Below are positions 36,691 to 45,169 of a DNA stretch of 64,000 nt, in pieces. Source of the DNA: Marinobacter salinexigens. Its GTDB lineage: Bacteria; Pseudomonadota; Gammaproteobacteria; Pseudomonadales; Oleiphilaceae. Position 1 is the first letter of the stretch, and every line of letters starts with the position of its first letter. The position numbers were made by a program, and so were the translations under genes. The stretch is from contig NZ_VTUU01000003.1 of the NCBI RefSeq assembly GCF_008370345.1, forward strand, positions 434,001 through 498,000, written 5' to 3'. Below the pieces are notes generated by a model, which did not search any database, was not told the origin of the DNA, and saw nothing but the letters and a program-made list of their open reading frames with translations.

Positions 36691-36723
36691 AACTGTGACG
36701 TTGAAATGAGAGTTTTATGAAAG
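36691..36723 (-). promoter_or_regulatory. Pho box upstream of the ExeM-type nuclease
   Basis: Three adjacent 11-bp units read on the minus strand: CTTTCATAAAA (36723-36713), CTCTCATTTCA (36712-36702) and ACGTCACAGTT (36701-36691). The first two units match the 18-bp PhoB consensus (CTGTCATAWAWCTGTCAY) at 16 of 18 positions. The third is a weaker unit. The box is 88 bp upstream of the nuclease start and points that way. It is only 10 bp from the plus-strand Nmad3 gene start and probably overlaps its promoter, though orientation favours the nuclease. Confidence 0.75.
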
Positions 36724-36732
36724 GACGATCGG

Positions 36733-37587
36733 ATGCGTTTGATCCTGAGCCGTAAGGGCTTTGATTCTTCGGCCGGTGGCTGCCCCAGCCCGGTGCTGCC
36801 CGATGGCTCCCTTTGTGTGCTTCCCATTCCCGATGGCCGTTCCGGTATTCGATATGGCGATGTGTCCTATGCGGGACGACGGTTGGGTAAAGTTGCGCGG
36901 GATCTGACCGGGGGTCGTATCCGGGCAGGCAGTGGCGCTCATCTGGACCCGGATCTGGTCAGGAGTTCCATCGAGCGTTCAGAAGGTTGGCGCCCGGTGC
37001 TGGGGCAGACAGGTTCGGCCCAGGGGCATCTGCGGAATCAGGGCGTTCAGACCGGCGACCTGTTCCTGTTTTTTGGTGTGTTCCGTCGGGCCGAGCTGTG
37101 GCAGCGCCGTTGGCGGTTCGTGCCGGGTGCCAGGCCGTTTCACGCCATCTGGGGCTGGCTGCATATTGACGAAGTGCACCGTATTGATGATATTCCGCAA
37201 TCCGCCATGGAGTGGGCCCGTTATCACCCACACTTTCATGGTGAACCGGATGCGGGCAATACTCTCTACGTGGCCTCGGATTCGTTCAGGTTCCCCGGCA
37301 GTAACGTGCCTGTTGCCGGTAGTGGCGTATTCCCGATGCTTGAAAACCATCGGATTCTGACTGATCCGGAAGCTCGACTACCCACTCGCTGGCGCCTGCC
37401 AGACATTTTTTACCCGGAGACGGGGCGAGAGCCCCTTAGTTACCACGCCCGATCCGACCGGTGGCATCTGGCATCGCCCTGGTGCTATCTGGAATGTGCC
37501 GCCCGGGGCCAGGAGTTTGTGCTGGATATGGAAGCCTACCCGGGAGTTGCTGATTGGCTGGAGCGGATACTCGAAAGTGGTTCATAA
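36733..37587 (+). CDS. Nmad3-domain protein (putative nucleotide modification-associated)
   Basis: A 284-residue protein that resembles the Nmad3 family: its beginning MRLILSRKGFDSSAGGCPSP is typical, followed by a GSLCVLPIPD segment, a central region with HAIWGWLHIDEVHRI, and a conserved C-terminal stretch around YVASDSFRFPGSNVPVAGSG. The family name comes from a computational link to nucleic-acid base modification, and no reaction is proven that I know of. The start has AGGA six bases upstream. The next gene's ATG overlaps its stop (TAATG), so the two are translationally coupled. No signal peptide or membrane helix is seen. Confidence 0.75.
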   Translation: MRLILSRKGFDSSAGGCPSPVLPDGSLCVLPIPDGRSGIRYGDVSYAGRRLGKVARDLTGGRIRAGSGAHLDPDLVRSSIERSEGWRPVLGQTGSAQGHLRNQGVQTGDLFLFFGVFRRAELWQRRWRFVPGARPFHAIWGWLHIDEVHRIDDIPQSAMEWARYHPHFHGEPDAGNTLYVASDSFRFPGSNVPVAGSGVFPMLENHRILTDPEARLPTRWRLPDIFYPETGREPLSYHARSDRWHLASPWCYLECAARGQEFVLDMEAYPGVADWLERILESGS

Positions 37588-38393
37588 TGAGACGAATACC
37601 TCAGTGCCGGGCCAGTCATTCATTGCCCTGGGAGAGTACCTTGCAGACACCGGACTTCTATGAGAACGACGCTGCCCTTGCTCAGTACCTGGAGTTTCAC
37701 TTCGGAGAATCGTGGCATGGGGAACCCAACTTCCCGAAGGAGTTGGCCGATGCCGCGCTGGCTGCTCTGGATGGACGTGACCCGGGCAAGGCGCTCGATA
37801 TCGGCTGCGCCTGTGGCCGGTCAAGCTTTGAGCTGGCTCGCGAGTTCCAGCATGTAGACGGCATCGACTTTTCCGGCAGATTTATTGAGGCCTGCCGGTC
37901 CATCGCCAAGGAAAAGCGGGTCCGCTATGCACGTCCGGAAGAAGGCGAGCTGGTGAGTCATCAGGAGCGGTCGCTGGATGCACTCGGACTGGCGGCAGCC
38001 AGCAACCGCGCAGTGTTTCATCAGGGGGATGCCTGCAAGTTGCAGCCGGAATTTGCCGGTTATGACCTGGTACTTGCGGGTAATCTGATTGACCGTTTGT
38101 ACCAGCCATCGCTGTTTCTGAGGCATATCCATGAGCGAATCAACGACCTGGGCTTGCTGGTGATTGCTTCGCCGTACACCTGGCTTGAGGAATACACGCC
38201 GAAGGAACACTGGTTGGGCGGGTTTCGCCGGAACGGTGTTGACGTCACAACTCTCGAGGGTCTCAAAGAAATGCTGGCACCACATTTCCGGTTGCTGGTC
38301 GAACCTCGGAGCCTGCCGTTTGTGATCAGGGAAACCCGGAACAAGTTTCAGCACAGTTTCTCAGAGCTGACGGTATGGGAGAAAGTCCGGTGA
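37587..38393 (+). CDS. Stand-alone 4-mercaptohistidine N1-methyltransferase homologue
   Basis: A 268-residue SAM-dependent methyltransferase that resembles the C-terminal methyltransferase of ovothiol synthase OvoA (TIGR04345-like). Motif I is ALDIGCACGRSSFELA. Also typical are the RYARPEEGEL segment, the FHQGDACKL motif, GNLIDRLYQPSLFLRHI and the PYTWLEEYTPKEHWLGG stretch. The family methylates the imidazole ring of 4-thiohistidine to make ovothiol. No sulfoxide synthase gene is next to it in this window. The first ATG overlaps the upstream stop; a TTG at 37641 with GGAGAG ahead is an alternative start that would fit the family length better. A terminator follows. Confidence 0.75.
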   Translation: MRRIPQCRASHSLPWESTLQTPDFYENDAALAQYLEFHFGESWHGEPNFPKELADAALAALDGRDPGKALDIGCACGRSSFELAREFQHVDGIDFSGRFIEACRSIAKEKRVRYARPEEGELVSHQERSLDALGLAAASNRAVFHQGDACKLQPEFAGYDLVLAGNLIDRLYQPSLFLRHIHERINDLGLLVIASPYTWLEEYTPKEHWLGGFRRNGVDVTTLEGLKEMLAPHFRLLVEPRSLPFVIRETRNKFQHSFSELTVWEKVR

Positions 38394-38480
38394 GTTGTCA
38401 TGAAACGGTCATGGGGTGGGCGGTAGGATAAAAGCTCATCAGGACGAAATGCATTGTGTTGGTGCATCGTGTGAATGTTT

Positions 38481-38507
38481 AACCGGGGCCAGGCCCCGGT
38501 TTTTTTA
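38481..38507 (+). terminator. Rho-independent terminator between the methyltransferase and GntR genes
   Basis: The palindrome ACCGGGG and CCCCGGT (38482-38488 with 38494-38500), looped by CCAGG, is followed by a run of T. It ends the Nmad3-methyltransferase operon on the plus strand. On the opposite strand it lies just 11 bp beyond the GntR stop at 38518 and could also help end that convergent gene. Confidence 0.88.
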
Positions 38508-38517
38508 TGTCCGGTAT

Positions 38518-39309
38518 TCAGTCCGGATGCATTTGTCCCCGCCGCCGGGCCCGCTCAAGTCTCCGGTTGTTCTCAGTCCGCTCCGAAAGCTGTTGCTGCA
38601 CATACTGGATGTGGTTTCCCGCCAGGTTCCGGGCTTCGTCCGCGTTGCCCTCGATAATCGCTTCAAACAGAGCCTGATGCTGTTCTTTCAGTTTGTCCCG
38701 TGTTTCCGTTTCGCTGGCATAAAGGCCATCAATGTTCAGTAGCAGATTGCTCTTGAACATATTGAAGAGGTTGCGGGTTGTGTGAAGCAGGATCACGTTG
38801 TGGCTTGCTTCTGCAATAGCAAGGTGGAAGCTTGAGTCGGCAATCCCTTCGGCTTCGCGGTCGGGTTCAGCGCCATCAGCGTAACAGGCCTGTAAGTGGT
38901 TGTAGGCAGATCGCAGATGGTCGCGGTCGACCTCCGTAGCCCGAAGTGCCGCGTAGTAGGCACAGTCTGACTCCAGTGTGCGCCGGAATTCCAGCAGGTC
39001 TCGCTGGGCATCTGGCCGGTTCTCAAGGAGGTGGATCAGCGGATCGCTGAAACTGGAGCCGAGGCTTTCGGTAACGTAGTTGCCTCCGCCCTGGCGGCTC
39101 TTGAGTAATCCCCGTGCAGCCAGTCGCTGAACGGCTTCCCGAAGAGATGGACGGGAAACCCCGAATCGCTCAGCCAGAACCCGCTCCGGGGGCAAGCGTT
39201 CGCCTGGTTGCAGCGCACCTTCCAGAATCATGGTTTCCAGTTGTTCGACGATGGTGTCTGCCAGGCGGCGGGGGGCAATTTGTCCAATGGGCATAGGGAG
39301 TTCCGTCAT
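38518..39309 (-). CDS. FadR-subfamily GntR regulator of the lactate genes (LldR-like)
   Basis: A 263-residue GntR-family regulator. The N-terminal winged helix (about residues 12-80) has the PGERLPPERVLAERFGVSRPSLREAVQRL pattern split across the motif, typical of the FadR branch. The C-terminal FCD domain (about 95-235) contains the metal-binding histidines seen in SSFHLAIAEASHN. Its operator-like sites lie in the intergenic region with lldP, and it is divergent from the lactate operon, so it is probably the lactate-responsive repressor. The start at 39309 is preferred; 39294 is an alternative. Confidence 0.88.
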   Translation of the reverse strand: MTELPMPIGQIAPRRLADTIVEQLETMILEGALQPGERLPPERVLAERFGVSRPSLREAVQRLAARGLLKSRQGGGNYVTESLGSSFSDPLIHLLENRPDAQRDLLEFRRTLESDCAYYAALRATEVDRDHLRSAYNHLQACYADGAEPDREAEGIADSSFHLAIAEASHNVILLHTTRNLFNMFKSNLLLNIDGLYASETETRDKLKEQHQALFEAIIEGNADEARNLAGNHIQYVQQQLSERTENNRRLERARRRGQMHPD

Positions 39310-39333
39310 GATTCCGGTGTTTTTGTTATTAGA

Positions 39334-39346
39334 TTGGTCTTACCAA
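39334..39346. promoter_or_regulatory. GntR/FadR-type operator 1 (near the regulator)
   Basis: TTGGTCTTACCAA is a palindrome with the TGGTnnnACCA core recognised by FadR-branch regulators. It lies 25 bp upstream of the GntR gene start, so it may serve autoregulation. Its spacing and core are the same as the second site near lldP. Confidence 0.65.
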
Positions 39347-39473
39347 AATATCAGCATACCGCTTTTTCTTTCTGTTTTTACAGTAATTCCGCAAAGCAAT
39401 TAGACTAATGTCTTAGATTGCCGTTTTGACACCGCGTTGACGCCTCACATACCTTAAGCAGCTGCTTGTTGTA

Positions 39474-39490
39474 AATTGGTAATACCAATT
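39474..39490. promoter_or_regulatory. GntR/FadR-type operator 2 (near lldP)
   Basis: AATTGGTAATACCAATT is a perfect 17-bp palindrome with central TGGTaatACCA. It sits 40 bp before the lldP start and fits the operator expected for the divergent regulator. Together with site 1 it gives two operators 140 bp apart, suitable for looping repression in the intergenic region. Confidence 0.75.
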
Positions 39491-39529
39491 ATCCAAAAAA
39501 TAACTTCATAAAAATTCTCGGAGAGCTGT

Positions 39530-41218
39530 ATGTCGTCCGGATTACTTGCCTTACTGGCATTCACCCCTATTCTGCTGGCCGGAATCCTGTTGCTGGGACT
39601 TCGCTGGCCTGCTCGTCGAGCCATGCCGCTGGTCTTTGTGGTAACTGCTCTGATCGCCTATTCCGCCTGGGATATGAGTTTCAACCGTATTCTCGCTTCG
39701 TCCCTGCAAGGGTTGGTGATTACGATTGGCCTGCTGTGGATCATCTTTGGCGCTATCCTGCTGCTGAACACGCTCAAACATTCAGGTGCCATTACCGCTA
39801 TCCGTGCCGGCTTCACCAATATCAGCCCGGATCGCCGGATTCAGGCGATTATCATTGTCTGGCTGTTCGGTTCGTTCATTGAAGGCGCGTCTGGTTTTGG
39901 TACCCCGGCAGCCATCGCGGCTCCGTTGCTGGTCGCTGTAGGTTTCCCGGCCATGGCAGCGGTGATGCTTGGAATGATGGTGCAGAGCACGCCGGTATCT
40001 TTCGGTGCGGTTGGTACGCCGATCATCGTGGGTGTGACTACCGGCCTGGACCGCAACACCATCGGTGAGCGTCTGGAACATCTGGGTTCCAACTGGGACC
40101 AGTATCTGCACCTTATTACCTCGGAAGTCGCCATCACCCACGCCATTGTTGGTGTGGTCATGCCGCTGTTCATGGTCATGATGATGACCCGTTTCTTTGG
40201 CCGTAACAAAAGCTGGCGAGAAGGCCTCGAGGTGCTGCCATTTGCCATTTTTGCCGGTATCTCCTTTGTCGTACCTTATGCCATTACCGGCGTGGTGCTC
40301 GGGCCGGAGTTCCCATCACTGCTGGGCGGTCTGATTGGTCTGGCTATTGTGACCACCGCGGCACGCAAGGGCTTCCTGTTGCCGAAAACCACCTGGGACT
40401 TCGCCGGTCGCGATGAGTGGCCGTCCGAGTGGTTCGGACGTATCGAAATGAAACTGGAAGATCTTGCCGCCAAACCCATGAGTGGATTTCGTGCGTGGCT
40501 GCCGTACATCCTTGTGGGCGCTGTGCTGGTCGTCAGCCGGGTCATTCCGGAAGTGAAAGCGGTCTTTACGTCTGTGGGCGTCGGATTTTCCAACATCCTT
40601 GGTGAAGCGGGCATCAACGCAGGCGTTCAGCCGCTGTACCTGCCCGGGGGTATCCTCGTGATGGTGGTTATTGCCACATTCTTTATCCATCGTATGCAGG
40701 TGCGCGAGCTGACCGCTGCGGTCAAAGAATCCAGTAGTGTGCTGCTGAGTGCCGGTTTTGTATTGCTGTTTACCGTGCCGATGGTGCGTATTCTGATCAA
40801 CTCCGGTGTGAACCTGTCGGACCTGCCGAGCATGCCGATTGCCATGGCGACCTGGGTAGCGGATACCGTTGGCGGAATCTATCCGTTGCTGGCTCCTGCC
40901 GTTGGCGCACTGGGTGCTTTCCTTGCCGGTTCCAATACGGTGTCTAATATGATGTTCAGCCAGTTCCAGTTTGGTGTCGCAGAAAGTCTCGGGCTGTCTA
41001 CTGCTCTGATTGTCGCGGTACAGGCGGTGGGTGCTGCTGCCGGTAACATGGTGGCGATTCACAACGTTGTGGCTGCATCTGCTACGGTGGGACTGCTCGG
41101 TCGTGAAGGCCAGACCTTGCGCAAGACGGTATGGCCGACGCTGTACTATCTGGTGATGACCGGTCTGATTGCGCTGATCGCGGCCTATGCATTGGGCCTT
41201 ACCGATCCGCTGGTCTGA
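39530..41218 (+). CDS. lldP: L-lactate permease LldP
   Basis: A 562-residue lactate permease with about 13 hydrophobic segments. The conserved region [18 protein letters not shown] in the middle and the stretch [20 protein letters not shown] near the end are the usual LldP/LctP signatures. It imports L-lactate (and glycolate in some members) with protons. It is the first gene of the lactate operon, with the lldEFG genes 40 bp downstream. The start ATG at 39530 has GGAGAG about six bases upstream. Confidence 0.95.
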   Translation: MSSGLLALLAFTPILLAGILLLGLRWPARRAMPLVFVVTALIAYSAWDMSFNRILASSLQGLVITIGLLWIIFGAILLLNTLKHSGAITAIRAGFTNISPDRRIQAIIIVWLFGSFIEGASGFGTPAAIAAPLLVAVGFPAMAAVMLGMMVQSTPVSFGAVGTPIIVGVTTGLDRNTIGERLEHLGSNWDQYLHLITSEVAITHAIVGVVMPLFMVMMMTRFFGRNKSWREGLEVLPFAIFAGISFVVPYAITGVVLGPEFPSLLGGLIGLAIVTTAARKGFLLPKTTWDFAGRDEWPSEWFGRIEMKLEDLAAKPMSGFRAWLPYILVGAVLVVSRVIPEVKAVFTSVGVGFSNILGEAGINAGVQPLYLPGGILVMVVIATFFIHRMQVRELTAAVKESSSVLLSAGFVLLFTVPMVRILINSGVNLSDLPSMPIAMATWVADTVGGIYPLLAPAVGALGAFLAGSNTVSNMMFSQFQFGVAESLGLSTALIVAVQAVGAAAGNMVAIHNVVAASATVGLLGREGQTLRKTVWPTLYYLVMTGLIALIAAYALGLTDPLV

Positions 41219-41258
41219 TATCTGATACCGTTTCAGGAGCTTTCGTAAGGAGCTGATC

Positions 41259-42086
41259 ATGAGCGAACTGTTCTACGATGCCGCCCCCAACGCAACCCGG
41301 GTTGCCCCGCCTCGACCAACCGAGAGGGAGTACCCGGACAAACCGGAGGAAGTCATTCTTTTCGGAACCTGTGTTGTGGATCTGTTCTTTCCGGAAGCAG
41401 GCCTGGACGCCATCCGCCTGCTGGAACGCGAAGGCATCCGGGTACATTTCCCGGAAGCCCAGAGCTGTTGCGGCCAGCCTGCGTGGACCACCGGTTATGC
41501 CAGGGAGGCCCGGGAGGTTGCCCGGGCCCAGCTGGATATCCTGGATGCCGGGATTCCCGTTGTGGTGCCCTCGGGCTCCTGCGCTGGTATGTTCCGGCAG
41601 CACTACCGCGAGCTTTTCGCGGAGGAACCTGACACCCTGAAACGGGTTGAGTCCCTTGAGGCGCGGACCTTCGAGCTGACCGAATTTCTGCTCAAGGTTT
41701 GCAAGGTACAGTGGCAGGATGCCGGGCAGCCAACCCGAATTGCGCTGCACACCTCCTGTTCTGCACGCCGTGAAATGAATACCCATCTGCATGCCCGGGA
41801 GTTGCTAGGCACTCTGGGGAATGTGGAGCGCATCAACCATGACCACGAAAGTGAATGTTGTGGATTCGGCGGCACCTTCTCGGTACGCATGCCGGAAGTC
41901 TCTGGTGCCATGGTGAAAGACAAGACCCGTTCGCTGATGGACACAGGCGCCGATGAAATGGTGACTGCTGACGGCGGTTGTCTGATGAACATCAATGGTT
42001 CGCTGGACAAGCAGAAACAATCGTTCCGTGGTAGACACCTGGCCAGTTTCCTGTGGGAGCGTGTCAGTGGGGAGGGGGCGGTATGA
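41259..42086 (+). CDS. lldE: L-lactate utilisation protein LldE (LutA)
   Basis: A 275-residue protein of the CCG-domain family. Two cysteine-rich modules are visible: CCGQPAWTTGY starting at residue 70, with a downstream SGSCAGM, and CCGFGGTF with a prior HTSCSARREM. These bind iron-sulfur clusters in the LldEFG complex, which oxidises L-lactate to pyruvate. It is cotranslated with lldF, whose start overlaps its stop. Confidence 0.93.
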   Translation: MSELFYDAAPNATRVAPPRPTEREYPDKPEEVILFGTCVVDLFFPEAGLDAIRLLEREGIRVHFPEAQSCCGQPAWTTGYAREAREVARAQLDILDAGIPVVVPSGSCAGMFRQHYRELFAEEPDTLKRVESLEARTFELTEFLLKVCKVQWQDAGQPTRIALHTSCSARREMNTHLHARELLGTLGNVERINHDHESECCGFGGTFSVRMPEVSGAMVKDKTRSLMDTGADEMVTADGGCLMNINGSLDKQKQSFRGRHLASFLWERVSGEGAV

Positions 42087-43540
42087 ATCAGCGTATTCCT
42101 GTAACCGAACTGACCAGCACTTTCCGGGAGCGGGCCACCGGCGCGCTGGCGGACCAACAGCTCAGGACCAACTTCCGCACGGCGATGGATTCGCTGATGC
42201 AGAAACGGGCTGATGCTTTCCCTGACGAAGACGAGCGTGAAGGCCTGCGGGAGCTGGGTAACCGGATCAAGGCCCGGGCGTTGTCACAGCTGCCGGATTT
42301 GCTTGAGCAGCTGGAAGCTAACCTGACGGCGAATGGTGTAAAGGTTCACTGGGCCGAAACCACCGAAGAAGCTAACCAGATTGTTCACAGTATCATTGAG
42401 GCTCGCCAGGGCACCCAGGTGGTGAAAGGCAAGTCCATGGTCAGTGAAGAGATGGAAATGAATGAGTATCTGGCTGACCGGGGCATCGAGTGCCTGGAGT
42501 CGGATATGGGGGAATACATTGTCCAGCTGGACCATGAAAAGCCCTCGCATATCATCATGCCGGCAATCCACAAGAACCGTCATCAGGTGGCCCGTCTGTT
42601 TCATGACAAGCTGGGTGTGGATGAAACCGACGATGTTGACGAACTGATTCAGATTGGCCGTCGTACCTTGCGCCGGAAATTCCTGGAGGCCGATGTCGGT
42701 GTCTCCGGTGTGAACTTTGCCATCGCTGAAACCGGCACTTTACTGCTGGTGGAAAACGAAGGTAACGGCAGGATGAGCACCACGGCTCCTCCGGTACATA
42801 TCGCGGTGACCGGTATCGAAAAAGTCGTGCAGAACCTGCGTGATGTGGTGCCGCTGTTGTCATTGCTGACCCGTTCCGCCTTGGGGCAGCCGATTACCAC
42901 TTATGTGAACATGATCTCCAGCCCTCGCAAGCCGGATGAGCTGGATGGTCCGGAAGAAGTCCACCTGGTGCTGCTGGACAATGGCCGTAGTGGTGCGTTT
43001 GCGGATGCCCAGCTGCGCCAGACCCTGAACTGCATCCGTTGCGGTGCCTGTATCAACCATTGCCCGGTGTATGTCCGGGTGGGCGGGCATACCTACGGGG
43101 AAGTCTATCCCGGGCCTATCGGCAAGATCATCACGCCGCACATGGTCGGTTTGCAGAAAGTGCCGGATCATCCCAGCGCCTCCTCTCTGTGCGGTGCCTG
43201 TGGGGAAGTCTGTCCGGTGAAAATTCCGATTCCGGAAATGCTGCAGCGTCTGCGCCAGGAGAATGTCAAAAGCCCCGCGGAAGGCCCGAAGGTAAAGGAC
43301 GGTGGTGCCAAGTATTCGGCGAAGGAAAGGCTGATATGGCGGGTGTGGAAAACCCTGAATACCAGCCCGGCCCTTTACAGGCTGTTCCTTTGGGGTGCTA
43401 CGCGTTTCCGCAAGCTGACGCCGAGCAATGTCGGACCATGGACCGAGAACCATACCGCGCCGGTGCCGGCCAGGCGATCGCTGCATGATCTGGCCCGGAA
43501 TCATCTTTCCGGTAACGGTTCCGCAAAGGGAGGGCAGTGA
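42083..43540 (+). CDS. lldF: L-lactate utilisation iron-sulfur protein LldF (LutB)
   Basis: A 485-residue protein from the ATG at 42083 (ATGA overlap); a longer open frame starts at 42053 but lies inside lldE. The LUD-type N-terminal domain spans about 30-300. A ferredoxin-like 4Fe-4S module follows with cysteines at 317, 320, 323 and 327 (CIRCGACINHCPVY) and a second at 370, 373 and 377 (CGACGEVCPVK). It is the electron-relay subunit of the lactate oxidising complex. Confidence 0.93.
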   Translation: MNQRIPVTELTSTFRERATGALADQQLRTNFRTAMDSLMQKRADAFPDEDEREGLRELGNRIKARALSQLPDLLEQLEANLTANGVKVHWAETTEEANQIVHSIIEARQGTQVVKGKSMVSEEMEMNEYLADRGIECLESDMGEYIVQLDHEKPSHIIMPAIHKNRHQVARLFHDKLGVDETDDVDELIQIGRRTLRRKFLEADVGVSGVNFAIAETGTLLLVENEGNGRMSTTAPPVHIAVTGIEKVVQNLRDVVPLLSLLTRSALGQPITTYVNMISSPRKPDELDGPEEVHLVLLDNGRSGAFADAQLRQTLNCIRCGACINHCPVYVRVGGHTYGEVYPGPIGKIITPHMVGLQKVPDHPSASSLCGACGEVCPVKIPIPEMLQRLRQENVKSPAEGPKVKDGGAKYSAKERLIWRVWKTLNTSPALYRLFLWGATRFRKLTPSNVGPWTENHTAPVPARRSLHDLARNHLSGNGSAKGGQ

Positions 43541-43541
43541 T

Positions 43542-44213
43542 ATGAGCGCCCGCAACAATATCCTGCAAAAACTGCGCTCGGGTCTGGTGGGTACCACTCC
43601 GCGCCCCGATGACTTTGATGAGCGACTGGTCACTGAGCCGTGGCAGTACAATCCTGATGACCGCATCAGGCAGCTGCGAACCCAGATGGAAGCGGTTCAC
43701 ACCGAACTTTATCAGGTGACCAGCCAGAACTGGCCTGAGAAAGTGGCGGAGGTACTGGCAGCCCGCAATCTGGGTAACCTGTTGCACGCTCCGGGCACGG
43801 AACACGGCAGTCAGTTGGCGGAATACTGGCAGAGCAGTGGCCAGTCGGTAGAGCTGCTGACCTATGACCGCCCCATTGAAGAGTGGAAGGACGAACTGTT
43901 CTGGAATGTGGATGCCAGTGTGACGGGTACGCTTGGTGCCATTGCCGCCACCGGATCGCTGGTGGTCTGGCCGGATCGCATGGAACCAAGACTGATGAGT
44001 CTGTTGCCGCCGCTGCACATTGCCTTGCTCAAAGCCAGTGAGATCGAGGACAACCTTTACACCTTCATGAAGCGCAACAACTGGTCTGCCGGGATGCCGA
44101 CCAATCTGCTGCTGGTGTCCGGGCCGTCCAAAACTGCGGATATCGAACAGGTGCTGGCGTTCGGGGCCCACGGCCCGAAAGAGTTGGTTGTCCTCATCCT
44201 TGAGGACGCGTAA
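43542..44213 (+). CDS. lldG: L-lactate utilisation protein LldG (LutC)
   Basis: A 223-residue LUD-domain protein from the ATG at 43542; an upstream in-frame ATG at 43428 is inside lldF. It shows the conserved AGMPTNLLLVSGPSKTADIEQVLAFGAHGPKEL pattern of the LutC end. It completes the LldEFG set. No flavin-dependent LldD and no D-lactate dehydrogenase are in this window, so lactate oxidation here probably depends on this complex. Confidence 0.92.
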   Translation: MSARNNILQKLRSGLVGTTPRPDDFDERLVTEPWQYNPDDRIRQLRTQMEAVHTELYQVTSQNWPEKVAEVLAARNLGNLLHAPGTEHGSQLAEYWQSSGQSVELLTYDRPIEEWKDELFWNVDASVTGTLGAIAATGSLVVWPDRMEPRLMSLLPPLHIALLKASEIEDNLYTFMKRNNWSAGMPTNLLLVSGPSKTADIEQVLAFGAHGPKELVVLILEDA

Positions 44214-44217
44214 GCAC

Positions 44218-44955
44218 TTACTTCATCTCAAAGCCGCGCTTGGTGAGGAATTCACGCATGTGCGGCCGCAACTTGGTGGTAAACAGGGGCGCCAGCTGTT
44301 CTGACCAGTTGGTGTCCTTGTTACCGCCGGTTCTTTCGTTGTAGTAACGGTGCATGGTCGCATCAAAAGCGGCTACCTGCTCTTCGTCCCGGCTGTCGTC
44401 GTAATAGTCTTCCTTAAGAATAGTCTCCAGTGACAGGCGCGGCTTTACCTCCGGGTCCTGATCCGGGTAGCCCAGACTCATGCCGAATACCGGGTAGACG
44501 TGATCCGGCAGACGGAGCACTTCCGCGACTTCTGCAGGGTTGTTTCGAATGCCGCCAACGTAGCACAGTCCAAGGCCTTCCGATTCCGCCGCGATGGCGA
44601 CGTTCTGGGCCATCAGCGCCGCATCAATGCTTGCCACCAGCAGCTGCTCTGTCATGCCCCGGATAACCTCGGCACCAGCCCGCTCGGCAGCTTCTGTGGA
44701 GCGCTTCATGTCAGCGCAGAAAACGAGGAAATCCGACGCCCTCGCTACGTGTGCCTGGCCGCCGGCCAGTTCCGCCAGTTTCTCGCGATTCTCCGGGTTT
44801 ACCACGTGGATAATGGAGTAGGCCTGAACGTGGTTGGAGGTGGCTGCGCACTGGCCCGCCCGAATCAGCTCTTCAAACAATTCCCGGGGAATCTTCTGGT
44901 CCTTGAACTTGCGGATGGAGCGGTGAGATTTCTGGAGTTCTATGATCGGATTCAT
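44218..44955 (-). CDS. NfsA-like NAD(P)H-dependent nitroreductase
   Basis: A 245-residue flavin oxidoreductase of the nitroreductase fold, NfsA-like branch. The N-terminal FMN-binding stretch HRSIRKFKDQKIPRELFEELI is typical, as is the GMSLGYPDQDPEVKPRLSLE segment late in the protein. It reduces nitro compounds or other electrophiles using NAD(P)H and FMN. It converges on lldG by 4 bp. AGAGAGG precedes the ATG. Natural substrate unknown. Confidence 0.88.
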   Translation of the reverse strand: MNPIIELQKSHRSIRKFKDQKIPRELFEELIRAGQCAATSNHVQAYSIIHVVNPENREKLAELAGGQAHVARASDFLVFCADMKRSTEAAERAGAEVIRGMTEQLLVASIDAALMAQNVAIAAESEGLGLCYVGGIRNNPAEVAEVLRLPDHVYPVFGMSLGYPDQDPEVKPRLSLETILKEDYYDDSRDEEQVAAFDATMHRYYNERTGGNKDTNWSEQLAPLFTTKLRPHMREFLTKRGFEMK

Positions 44956-45169
44956 GGCCTCTCTCTGGATTTGTTCTGGCTAATGGGTCTGGTTGCGCTA
45001 TGTGTCCTGTTCGTGTGCTCCGAACTATAAGATAGCTTGCGAATCAGGTCACCATAAGCCGAGCATGGGCTGTGGCGCAATCATCCATGCGCATTAGTGC
45101 GATAGACAATAGTACGGATCCGCGCGCCGTTTCCCGAGAGAGGGCTAAACTGGGGTCAGGGAGGCCAGA

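Noticed and set aside
44956..45169. Possible sigma-54 or NtrC site ahead of eutB
   Set aside because: GG and GC pairs are present but not at the ten-base spacing, and the palindrome TGCGCATTAGTGCG has a wrong centre length.
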